From Streptomyces hygroscopicus (GTDB taxonomy: Bacteria > Actinomycetota > Actinomycetes > Streptomycetales > Streptomycetaceae), in NCBI GenBank assembly GCA_002021875.1, contig CP018627.1, positions 9,362,001 through 9,426,000 on the forward strand: a DNA stretch of 64,000 nt, given 5' to 3'. Made by a program: the position numbers and the translations under genes. Under the pieces are notes generated by a model, which was not told where the DNA came from, searched no databases, and saw nothing but the letters and a program-made list of their open reading frames with translations. Below, one piece after another: positions 15,690 to 23,841 of this stretch (positions are counted from its first letter, which is position 1; each line of letters opens with the position of its first letter).

Positions 15690-17177
15690 ATGGACACCTA
15701 CGACGTCGCCGTCGCCGGCTGCGGCCCGGTGGGGCTGACCCTCGCACGGCTGCTGGCGATGAAGGGGCTGCGGGTCGCCGCCATCGACCCCAACCGGCTC
15801 GTCTGCCATCATCCGCGCGCCACCCATCTCGACGACGAGATCATGCGCCTTCTGCAGACCCTGGGCGCGCAGGACATGGAACACCGGTTCCTGCGCCAGA
15901 CCGCCTGGACACTGCACCGGGAGGACGGGCGGGCCTTCCTGCAGCAGATGCTGCCCGAGGAGGAGTCGGACCAGGGCTGGCGCACCGACTACCAGTTCCA
16001 CCAGCCGGACTTCGAGTCGCGGCTGCGGGGGCTGCTCGCGGCCGACGCGAACGTGGACCTCTGGTTCGGCTGGACGGTCAGCGCGATGGAGCAAGATGAC
16101 ACATCGGTGGGGCTGACGCTGCTCGACCGGTCGACCGGAGCCGAAACCACGCTCACGGCCGGCTACGCCGTCGGCTCGGACGGCGCCAACTCCTTCGTCC
16201 GGCAGGCGATGAACGCTGAAGTCGAGGACCTTCACGGGACTCAGCGTTCCCTCATCATCGACATCCACCCCTTCGAACATCCCGCACAACTCCCAGCGGA
16301 CAGCGGATTCATCCTGTGCCGGGGGAAACGGCCCGTGACCTATCTGCCGATCTTCCCGCCGATGCTCCGCTTCGAGTTCATGCTGCTCGACGAGGACGAC
16401 GCCGCGGAACTCGAACGACCGCAGTCGGTGTACGACCTGCTGAGCCGCTGGCTGGAACCGGGCAGCTACCGGATCATGCGCACCGACACCTACGAGTGGC
16501 ACGCCCGGCTCGTGCGCGGCTGGCGGTCCGACCGCCTGCTGCTCGCCGGCGACGCCGCACACCAGATGCCGCCCATGCTCGGCCAGGGCATGTGCTCCGG
16601 GCTGCGCGATGCCGCGAACCTGGCATGGAAGCTCGCCGCCGTCGTGAAGGGCGAGAGCCCCTCAGCGCTGCTCGACACCTACGAAAGTGAGCGCGCCCCG
16701 CACGTGCGCCCCTACATCGAGGAATCCGCCCGGCAGTCCAACCTGATCGAAGCGCTCGGTACGGGCGAGGTTCCCGAGCCGAACGGAACGCAGACGATCG
16801 AGAGGTTCCGGCCGCTGCTGGGACCGGGCCTGGTCACCCGGCCCGGCGGCGCCATCGGGCAGCTGAGCCCACAGCCGCGCGGCGCGAGGGGGGAGAGGCT
16901 GGACGATGCGAGCGGATACGGCTTCACCGTTGTCGGGAGCCCGGGGGTGACCTCCGCCGTGTCCGCGGACGTGCGGCAGATGTGGCGCCGACTGGACGCC
17001 GTGGTCGTCCCGGAGACCGGACCGGCCGTCGACCGCTGGCTGGCAGCCCACTCGGCGGCCGCGGCGATCATCCGTCCGGACCGCTACACCTTCGCGCTGG
17101 CCACCGACACGGCGGAACTGGAGCAGGCCACCCGCGACTTGGCGCGGACGGCATCGATACAGGAGGCGGTGGCGTGA
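15690..17177 (+). CDS. FAD-dependent aromatic hydroxylase (MhpA-like)
   Basis: This flavoprotein hydroxylase of 495 residues has the FAD motif VAGCGPVGLTLARLL at the N-terminus, GSDGANSFVR in the middle and GDAAHQMPPMLGQGMCSG at about residues 285-302, followed by a thioredoxin-like tail. ATG 15690 is favoured because GAGAGAG lies just upstream; ATG 15675, which overlaps the transporter stop, is possible. MhpA relatives hydroxylate 3-hydroxyphenylpropionate or resorcinol-type phenols ortho to a hydroxyl. In this operon it would prepare a ring diol or triol for the extradiol dioxygenase. It is the second member of this subfamily in the window (see 3525-5150). Confidence 0.88.
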   Translation: MDTYDVAVAGCGPVGLTLARLLAMKGLRVAAIDPNRLVCHHPRATHLDDEIMRLLQTLGAQDMEHRFLRQTAWTLHREDGRAFLQQMLPEEESDQGWRTDYQFHQPDFESRLRGLLAADANVDLWFGWTVSAMEQDDTSVGLTLLDRSTGAETTLTAGYAVGSDGANSFVRQAMNAEVEDLHGTQRSLIIDIHPFEHPAQLPADSGFILCRGKRPVTYLPIFPPMLRFEFMLLDEDDAAELERPQSVYDLLSRWLEPGSYRIMRTDTYEWHARLVRGWRSDRLLLAGDAAHQMPPMLGQGMCSGLRDAANLAWKLAAVVKGESPSALLDTYESERAPHVRPYIEESARQSNLIEALGTGEVPEPNGTQTIERFRPLLGPGLVTRPGGAIGQLSPQPRGARGERLDDASGYGFTVVGSPGVTSAVSADVRQMWRRLDAVVVPETGPAVDRWLAAHSAAAAIIRPDRYTFALATDTAELEQATRDLARTASIQEAVA

Positions 17178-18016
17178 AGAAGTACGCGGCCGGGATGAGG
17201 TGGGGGGAGGGCCCCCGCTGGCAGCGCGGTGCGCTGTGGCTGTCCGACACCCAGGGCGGGAAACTGTGGACCGACCACGACGGTCGCTGGCGGGGCATCC
17301 CGCTGGACGCGGTACCCAACGGCCTGTGGTTCCTGCCGGACGGGCGGCTGGCCGGCGCCATGATGCATGAGCGGCGCATCGGAGTGTGGACCGGTGAGCA
17401 GTTCGCCACTTACGCGGACCTGAGCGCGGTGGCCACCGGCCCGCTCGGCGACATGGTCGGTGACCCGCACGGCAACCTCTACGTGGACGATGTCGGCTTC
17501 GCCGCGCACGCCGGTGAGCCGCCGCGGCCTGGCCGGTTGGTGCGCGTCGCAGCGGACGGGTCGGTGCGCGTGGCCACCGAAGACGTCGAGTTCCCCAACG
17601 GCCTGGCCCTCGTCGACGACGGTCGCACCCTGCTCGTCGCCGAGACCACCCGGCAACGGCTGACCGCCTTCACCGTCACGGGCGACGGGGCGCTCACGGA
17701 CCGGCGCACCTACGCCGACCTCGCCCATCTGGTCGGTACCCACGCCCGGCCGGACGGTATCTGGCCGACACAGGACGGCGTCTGGGTGGCCACCACCACC
17801 GGACACGCCGTCGCCCTGGTCCGGGAGAACGAGCTGGTCACCTCGGTGGACACTGGGAAGCTGCTGCCGATCGCGTGCTGCGGAGACGGCGGGAACCGGC
17901 TGTTCGTCACCCTCGCCGACACCCATGGCCTCCCTCTGGGGGAGGCCATGGCCGCGAAAGCGGTGCACACGACGGTCGCACTGCTCGAGGCCACGAAGGA
18001 GGGGGACGCCGGATGA
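17174..18016 (+). CDS. SMP-30/gluconolactonase-family beta-propeller lactonase
   Basis: The 280-residue protein has the SMP-30 pattern: MRWGEGPRW (metal-binding Glu), NGLWFLPDGRL, GDMVGDPHGNLYVDD, FPNGLALVDDGRTLLVAET and RPDGIWPTQDG. The GTG start at 17174 overlaps the stop of the hydroxylase and has AGGAGG nine bases upstream, which implies coupled translation. The family hydrolyses lactones with a divalent metal. In an aromatic pathway it may open a lactone formed from a ring-fission intermediate. Substrate unknown. Confidence 0.87.
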   Translation: MKKYAAGMRWGEGPRWQRGALWLSDTQGGKLWTDHDGRWRGIPLDAVPNGLWFLPDGRLAGAMMHERRIGVWTGEQFATYADLSAVATGPLGDMVGDPHGNLYVDDVGFAAHAGEPPRPGRLVRVAADGSVRVATEDVEFPNGLALVDDGRTLLVAETTRQRLTAFTVTGDGALTDRRTYADLAHLVGTHARPDGIWPTQDGVWVATTTGHAVALVRENELVTSVDTGKLLPIACCGDGGNRLFVTLADTHGLPLGEAMAAKAVHTTVALLEATKEGDAG

Positions 18017-19854
18017 GCACGAAGCAGCCGGACTGGACCCCGACGCCACAGGCCGTCGAACACTCCCGGATCACCGACTTCGCGCGGTTCGCCTCGCCGC
18101 GCGCCGGACGTGACCTGGGCGGTGACTACCACGCGCTGTGGGCGTGGTCGGTCGACGACGTGAACGGCTTCTGGGCGGCGGTGTGGGACTACTTCCGTCT
18201 GCCCGACCGCCCGGCGGGGCCCGCGCTGGCGGCCGAGGCGCTGCCGGGAGGCGTGTGGTTTCCCGGCAGCACGCTGAACTACACGGCCGAAGTCTTCCGC
18301 GACCGGACCGGCACCGACACCGCCGTCATCACGGTGACCGAGGACACCGGCCCGGTGGCCATCACCTGGCACGAACTGCGGCGTCAGGTCGCCTCACTCG
18401 CGCAGGCGCTCACCGAACTCGGCGTGCGCATGGGCGACCGGGTGGTGGGGTACCTCCCCAACGGCGTGCAGGCAGTCGTGGCCTTCCTTGCCACCGCCGG
18501 TCTGGGCGCGACCTGGGCGGTGTGCGGGCAGGACTACACCGCCGCCGCGGCCGAAGCGCGGTTGGCGCAGCTCCGGCCGACCGTGCTGATCGCCGCGACC
18601 GGCTGTCTCCACGGCGGAAAGCACATCGACCGCCGCGCCGATGTGGAAGCCCTGCGCGACGCGCTGCCGACCCTCACGGCGACCATCGCCGTGGGGGACG
18701 CGGCAGGGGCGGTGCCCGGTGCCCTCCCGTGGTCCGCACTCACCGGGCGCGACGCCGAACTGGCCCCCGTACCAGTCCCGTTCGACCACCCGCTGTGGGT
18801 CGTGTTCTCCTCGGGCACGACGGGACCGCCGAAGGGCATCGTGCACGGGCACGGCGGGGTCGTGCTCGAGCAGCTCAAGAACCTGGGCCTGCACCTGGGC
18901 CTGCGCTCCGGGGACCGTTTGCTCTGGCACACCACACCGAGCTGGATGATGTGGAACGTCCTGGTGGCCGGCCTGCTACTGGGCGCAACGGCCGTCTGTT
19001 ACGAGGGCAGCCCTGCCTATCCCGGCATCGATGCGCTCTGGCGGCTCGCGGCCCGACTGGAGGTGAACGTCCTGGGCACCAGCCCCGGCTACCTGGCGGC
19101 GTGCCGCAAGGCCGGTGTGCGGCTCGCCGACCACCATCCGGCCTCTCTCGAGCGCCTGGGGGTCACCGGCTCGGCGTTCCCCGCCGACCTGCAACACTGG
19201 GTCGCCGGCGAACTCGGGTCACGGACACAGGTCGTGTGCACCAGCGGTGGCACCGACGTGGTCACCGCGTTCCTCGGCGCCGCACCCACCACGCCGGTCT
19301 GGGCCGGTGAGCTGTCCGCCCCTTGCCTGGGCGTGGCCGTGGAAGCCTTCGGCCCGGACGGCAGGCCGGTGCGGGGCGAGGTGGGGGAGCTGGTGGTGCT
19401 CCGGCCGATGCCGTCGATGCCGCTGTACTTCTGGGACGACCCGGACGGCTCGCGCTACCGCGGCGCCTACTTCGACGTCTACCCGGGGGTATGGCGGCAC
19501 GGCGACTGGATCACCATCACCGACCACGGCTCGGTGATCCTGCACGGCCGGTCCGACGCGACGCTGAACCGCCACGGCATACGCATGGGAAGCAGCGACA
19601 TCTACGGTCCGGTGGAGCAGCTCGAGGAGATCGCGGAAGCCCTCGTCGTCGGGGTCGAGCAGGACAGTGGCGGCTACTGGATGCCGCTGTTCGTCACCAC
19701 CACCGACGGCATCGACGTCGATGACGTGCTGAGCGAGAAGATCCGCGACGCCATACGCCACGGCGCCTCCCCCCCCGCCACGTCCCCGACGAGATCATCC
19801 AGGCCCCCGGCATACCGCACACCCGCACCGGCAAGAAACTCGAAGTCCCCGTGA
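18013..19854 (+). CDS. acetoacetyl-CoA-synthetase-like ligase, C-terminus frameshifted
   Basis: This ANL ligase has the acetoacetyl-CoA synthetase arrangement: an ACAS-type N-terminus with FWAAVWDYF and FPGSTLNYTAE, the loop FSSGTTGPPKGIVHGHGG, then a C-terminal domain. ATG 18013 overlaps the upstream stop. At a run of eight C bases (19769-19776) the frame breaks. As read, the tail becomes Ser/Pro/Arg-rich and stops at 19854. One base more, or two fewer, restores the canonical SPRHVPDEI and KKLEVPVKRLL tail, ending at TGA 20012. The tail includes the catalytic lysine region (RTGKKLEVP), so the gene as written should be inactive in thioester formation. A sequencing error in the C-run is the main alternative. 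Confidence 0.85.
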   Translation: MSTKQPDWTPTPQAVEHSRITDFARFASPRAGRDLGGDYHALWAWSVDDVNGFWAAVWDYFRLPDRPAGPALAAEALPGGVWFPGSTLNYTAEVFRDRTGTDTAVITVTEDTGPVAITWHELRRQVASLAQALTELGVRMGDRVVGYLPNGVQAVVAFLATAGLGATWAVCGQDYTAAAAEARLAQLRPTVLIAATGCLHGGKHIDRRADVEALRDALPTLTATIAVGDAAGAVPGALPWSALTGRDAELAPVPVPFDHPLWVVFSSGTTGPPKGIVHGHGGVVLEQLKNLGLHLGLRSGDRLLWHTTPSWMMWNVLVAGLLLGATAVCYEGSPAYPGIDALWRLAARLEVNVLGTSPGYLAACRKAGVRLADHHPASLERLGVTGSAFPADLQHWVAGELGSRTQVVCTSGGTDVVTAFLGAAPTTPVWAGELSAPCLGVAVEAFGPDGRPVRGEVGELVVLRPMPSMPLYFWDDPDGSRYRGAYFDVYPGVWRHGDWITITDHGSVILHGRSDATLNRHGIRMGSSDIYGPVEQLEEIAEALVVGVEQDSGGYWMPLFVTTTDGIDVDDVLSEKIRDAIRHGASPPATSPTRSSRPPAYRTPAPARNSKSP

Positions 19855-20177
19855 AACGTCTGCTGCGCGGAGACGCCCAGCGCTCCGTGGTCGACCCCGG
19901 CAGCGTCGACAGGCCCGAACTCATCGACTGGTACGCCCACATCGGCGCCGCCCACCGTACGCGCAACGGCACCGCTGCCGGCTCCGTCGCGTCCCCGTCA
20001 CCGAACGGCTGACCGGGCGGCATCGACCCCCGGCAGGGGGCCGGGCCGTCCGGAAGCCGCCGGGCGGGGGCGGACACGTCTCGCCCCCGCCCGGCAGGCT
20101 GCCGGCCTTGGGGCTCTTACCGCCGCCGCCGGCCACCGGCACACCACCACAAGGACATGTGACGAAGGAGTCCTGCC

Positions 20178-21140
20178 ATGACCTACATCGCGCTGGAAGA
20201 AGCCTTCACCATCCCGGAGCTGTTCGCGCGCCAGCCCTCGACGCCCCAGAAGATCCAGGTCAGCGACCAGTACGCCAAGGACTGCCGACGCCGCCTGGCC
20301 GACTTCGAGGAGCACCGTCTTCCCGAGATGGACGCGCATGGCATCGACATCCAGGTCCTGTCGCTGAGCGTCCCCGGTATCCAGGCCGACACCGACGCCG
20401 GCGCCGCCGTCGACAACGCCCGGTTCGCCAACGATCACCTGGCCCGGACCATCGCCCGCCACCCGACCCGCTTCAAGGGGTTCGCCGCCCTGCCTCTGCA
20501 GGACCCCGCCGCCGCCGTGATCGAACTCAAACGCTGCGTCGAACAGCTCGGCTTCAGGGGAGCGCTGGTCAACGACCACACGCAGGGCCGGTACCTGGAC
20601 CATCCCGCGTACGGGGAACTGTGGAGCGCACTGGAGGAACTCCGTGTGCCGTTGTACCTCCACCCCGGCTCACTGCCTCGCGATGACTGGCACGTGATGC
20701 GCGGACGGCCGGAGATGTACGGGGCCAGCTGGAGCTGGCAGGCCGAGACCGGCGGCCACGCCATGCGGCTGATCTATGCCGGAGTGTTCGACCGGCACCC
20801 CGGTGCGACCCTGATCCTCGGGCACCTCGGCGAGTTTCTGCCGTTCCAGCGCTCCCGCTTCGACTCGCGTTACCGCTCGCTCCAGGTCGACGCGCCGCTC
20901 GAGCGGATGCCGTCGCAGTACTTCGGGAGCAACATCCTGATCACCACAAGCGGGGTATTGGCCCCGGAGGCCGTGCAGGCCGCCGTGCTGAGCATCGGGG
21001 CCGAAGCGGTCATGTTCGCGATCGACTACCCGTACGAGTCCACCGCCGAAGCGGTGGACTCGATCGAGAAGTGCGACCTTTCACCCGAGGTGAAGGAGAA
21101 GATCGCCCATCTGAACGCCCGGCGCGTGCTGGGCATCTGA
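20178..21140 (+). CDS. amidohydrolase-family decarboxylase (gamma-resorcylate decarboxylase type)
   Basis: The start MTYIALEEAFTIPEL is the metal-binding N-terminus of the amidohydrolase-2 decarboxylases (ALEE in place of HxH), as in 2,6-dihydroxybenzoate (gamma-resorcylate) and 5-carboxyvanillate decarboxylases. LYLHPGS supplies a metal-ligand His, GHLGE another, and FAIDYPYES the conserved aspartate. Length (320 residues) is typical. ATG 20178 has GAAGGAG eight bases upstream. It is the last gene of the aromatic cluster and would reversibly remove CO2 from a hydroxybenzoate, giving a phenol for the FAD hydroxylase. The preceding 165 bases after the ligase tail hold GC-rich repeats but no gene. 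Confidence 0.88.
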   Translation: MTYIALEEAFTIPELFARQPSTPQKIQVSDQYAKDCRRRLADFEEHRLPEMDAHGIDIQVLSLSVPGIQADTDAGAAVDNARFANDHLARTIARHPTRFKGFAALPLQDPAAAVIELKRCVEQLGFRGALVNDHTQGRYLDHPAYGELWSALEELRVPLYLHPGSLPRDDWHVMRGRPEMYGASWSWQAETGGHAMRLIYAGVFDRHPGATLILGHLGEFLPFQRSRFDSRYRSLQVDAPLERMPSQYFGSNILITTSGVLAPEAVQAAVLSIGAEAVMFAIDYPYESTAEAVDSIEKCDLSPEVKEKIAHLNARRVLGI

Positions 21141-21368
21141 CCAGCGCGAAGCCGTGCGGTGCTCAAGGCAGCCAGCGCAGGCACCGCGTTGCCGACGCCG
21201 GCTGTCGACTGCGGTTCGCCCGCCTCCTCGCCGCCTCATCTGGCGAGGGACGGCCGACGGCCGCGCCAGGGCTCAGGGAGACACATGGCCGCCCCACCGG
21301 TCACCGGCGCGGCGCCACGTCCGCTCACAGGAGGCAGAAGCAGGTCGCCCATGCCGATGCCACGGCCC

Positions 21369-21560
21369 TTACGCGCCTCGGAGACCGGCAGGCCCGGACG
21401 CCCCCTCGCCCTGGGAGAGGAGGGCCCCGATCTCGGCCGCCGGCCGACCGGTGTGCAAGCTGATCAGGTCGGTGAGCAGACCGTCCAAGGGCGGCCAGGG
21501 GATGGCGCCGTGGTCGTCGAAACGTGCGCGCGAACGTCCGCAGAACCCCTGGACGCCGCG
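21369..21560 (-). other. coding-like minus-strand fragment in an otherwise gene-free 540 bp
   Basis: Between the decarboxylase and the LysR gene (21141-21681) no intact gene is supported. One minus-strand stretch that stops at 21369-21371 has strongly biased third positions and reads IPWPPLDGLLTDLISLHT then GRPAAEIGALLSQGEG. There is no start codon with a ribosome binding site. I do not recognise the protein; it looks like the 3' end of a lost gene. Confidence 0.3.
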
Positions 21561-21681
21561 GCGGGTTTGTACACGGGCGCCGGCCGGAAGGCGGGGCGTC
21601 GGCGAGTCCGGCGTGAGTGCGGTGCGGGGCCGGTGCGGGCCGTTTGCCCGGGCCTGGCCTCGGGCACCGGCTCGGCCTATG

Positions 21682-22590
21682 TCATGACGACGTGCCGGTC
21701 GTAGCGCTGTCGCGCAGGAAGCCCGCGAAGGCCCCAGCGGCGGGGGTGAGGGCGTGGTCGGCCATGCGGACCAGGAGGATGCGGCGTACCGGGGCGGGGG
21801 GTTGCAGTGGCAGGACGCTGACGCCGCCTCGGATGCCTTCCAGCGCCAGGGTGGGGGCGAGGGCGACGCCGATGCCGGCGGCGACCATGGCCTGTGCCTC
21901 CTGGTAGTCGTGGGCCTCGTAGGCGATCTGCGGCTCGAAACCGGCTGTGTGGCAGCTGCGGGCGAGAGCCTCGGCCACCGGGTGGTTCTCGGCGCGGGTG
22001 ATCCAGGGGTCGTTCGCGAAGTCGGCGAGGGCGGCCGAAGGGCGGCCGGCGAGGGGGTGGTCCTTGCTGACGAGGAGGGCCGGGGGGTCGTCGACGAGTG
22101 AGGTGACGACGATGTCCTCGCGGTCGATGCGGTTCCAGTCGTAGTCCCACATCAGGGACATCTCGATTTCCCGGTTCTCCAGCATCGCCCACAGGCCCGC
22201 GATGCGGGCGCTGCGCACCGTCAGCCGTACGTCGGGGTGGGCTTTCCGGAAGGCGATCACGGCCCGGGGGAGGAGGGAAGCGCCGACGGTGGGGAAGGTT
22301 CCGATGCGGAGGATGCCCGCGCGCAGTCCCGCGAAGTCGGCGAGCTCGTTCTCGGCGGCCGTCAGTTCTCGCTCGATCCGCTCCCCGCGCTCGGCCAGGG
22401 CGCGTCCCGCGTCAGTGAGCGTGACACCCCGCGCATGGCGCTCCAACAGCGGCTGCCCAGCCTCCGCCTCCAAGCGGCTGACCTGCTGGGACACCGCTGA
22501 AGGCGTGTAGCTGAGAGCCCGCGCGGTCGCGGTGACCGAGCCCCGGCGGGCGACCTCGGTGAAGAGCAGGATGCGCCGCACATCGAGCAC
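21682..22590 (-). CDS. LysR-family transcriptional regulator
   Basis: The 302-residue protein has an N-terminal LysR winged helix (LLFTEVARRGSVTATARAL, then SYTPSAVSQQVSRLE) and a periplasmic-binding-like effector domain. The GTG start at 22590 has GGAGG eight bases upstream on the minus strand. It is divergent from the PrpF-family gene at 22723. LysR proteins usually activate the divergent operon when a pathway acid binds, so the likely targets are 22723-25949. The ATTAA-N7-TTAAT box at 22606-22622 is a candidate binding site. Confidence 0.9.
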   Translation of the reverse strand: MLDVRRILLFTEVARRGSVTATARALSYTPSAVSQQVSRLEAEAGQPLLERHARGVTLTDAGRALAERGERIERELTAAENELADFAGLRAGILRIGTFPTVGASLLPRAVIAFRKAHPDVRLTVRSARIAGLWAMLENREIEMSLMWDYDWNRIDREDIVVTSLVDDPPALLVSKDHPLAGRPSAALADFANDPWITRAENHPVAEALARSCHTAGFEPQIAYEAHDYQEAQAMVAAGIGVALAPTLALEGIRGGVSVLPLQPPAPVRRILLVRMADHALTPAAGAFAGFLRDSATTGTSS

Positions 22591-22605
22591 CGCGCCACCT
22601 CCAGC

Positions 22606-22622
22606 ATTAATTCCAACTTAAT
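22606..22622. promoter_or_regulatory. LysR-type box ATTAA-N7-TTAAT
   Basis: A perfect 5-bp inverted repeat, ATTAA TTCCAAC TTAAT, includes the T-N11-A core of LysR sites. It lies 16 bases upstream of the LysR start and about 100 bases upstream of the PrpF-family gene, in a locally AT-rich stretch. Confidence 0.55.
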
Positions 22623-22722
22623 ACCCATGCAGATTTCCGAGATTGTACTTCATGCTCTCCGCGCCCACCGTGGATCACACCACGCACGGAAGTGCCGGCG
22701 GGGTTTCCACGAGGAGTCTGTT

Positions 22723-23841
22723 GTGTTGCGTCTGCAGGGCGAGATGATCCGCGGAGGAACCAGCAAGTGCTGGATCTTCGACCACCACGATGTGGTCGCG
22801 ACCGGCGTGGACGCCGACACCCTGCTGCTCGCCGCCTACAACGCCGCCGACCCCCGCCAGATCGACGGCGTCGGCGGTGCCTCCTCCACCACCTCCAAGG
22901 CCGCGATCGTCCGGACACCGGCCGAGCCGGGCATCGACGTCGAGTACGCCTTCGCGCAGGTCGGCATCGGTGACGAGCGCGTGGAATGGACCAGCAACTG
23001 CGGCAACTGCGCCACCGCCGTCGCCCTGTACGCCGTCCACAACGGCCTGGTACCGATCACATCGGACTCCACCACGGTGCGGATGCTCAACGTCAACACC
23101 GGGGCCCGCCTCACCGGCACCATCCCCACCCCGGGCAGTACGGCCCCCGACGAGGGCACGGCCGCGGTGCCCGGCACCGCGGCGCTCGGAGTGCCGGTCC
23201 TGCTCGGCTTCGAGGACCCGGCGGGTACGACCACGGGGCGGGCCCTGCCGACCGGCCGCGCCCTGGACACCCTGACCGGGCCCGCCGGTCCGGCCGAGGT
23301 GTCCCTGGTCGACGCCGGCGCCCCGGCCGCGCTGTTCGAGGCCAAGGCGTTCGGCCTCGACGGCACCGAGTCGCTCACCGAGTTCGCCGAGGCGGTGCCC
23401 GCGCTCACCGTGCTGCGCCGCGAGGCCGCCCTGGCCATGGGCCTGGCCGACCGGAACGACCCGGTCAGCCATGCTGTGCCGAAAGTCGGCGTCGTTGCCC
23501 GGGCCGCCTCGTATCGCACCACTCATGGCACTCTGGTCAGTCAGGACGAGTACGACCTGGCCGTACGCATGGTCTCCATGCACGCACCCCACCCGGCGAT
23601 CGGCCTCACCTCGGCCGTCGCCCTGGCCACCGCGGCCGCCATCCCCGGCACGCTCGCCCACCGCGTCGCCCGGCAGACCGCCGACGGCACGCTGCGCCTG
23701 GGCACCCCGGCAGGTGTCATCACCGCCCAAGCCGTCCCCGCACCGGACGGCGCGTCCCCCACGGTGCTGCTGCACCGCGCCGCCCGCCGCATCGCCCGAG
23801 CCGAACTTCTCGTTCCCGTCCTGGAAGGACGCCCCGCATGA
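22723..23841 (+). CDS. PrpF-family isomerase (aconitate isomerase / 4-oxalomesaconate tautomerase-like)
   Basis: The protein begins MLRLQGEMIRGGTSKCWIF, the PrpF signature with the conserved catalytic lysine and cysteine of GTSK-type sequences. It has the two-lobe diaminopimelate-epimerase-like fold pattern (DGVGGASSTTSKAAIV and WTSNCGNC in the first half, MVSMHAPHPAIGLTSAVA in the second). GTG 22723 is chosen because GAGGAG precedes it by seven bases; the open frame extends further upstream without family sequence. PrpF-type enzymes shift double bonds in methylaconitate, aconitate or 4-oxalomesaconate. The adjoining dicarboxylate carrier suggests a tricarboxylate or related acid as substrate. 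Confidence 0.88.
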   Translation: MLRLQGEMIRGGTSKCWIFDHHDVVATGVDADTLLLAAYNAADPRQIDGVGGASSTTSKAAIVRTPAEPGIDVEYAFAQVGIGDERVEWTSNCGNCATAVALYAVHNGLVPITSDSTTVRMLNVNTGARLTGTIPTPGSTAPDEGTAAVPGTAALGVPVLLGFEDPAGTTTGRALPTGRALDTLTGPAGPAEVSLVDAGAPAALFEAKAFGLDGTESLTEFAEAVPALTVLRREAALAMGLADRNDPVSHAVPKVGVVARAASYRTTHGTLVSQDEYDLAVRMVSMHAPHPAIGLTSAVALATAAAIPGTLAHRVARQTADGTLRLGTPAGVITAQAVPAPDGASPTVLLHRAARRIARAELLVPVLEGRPA

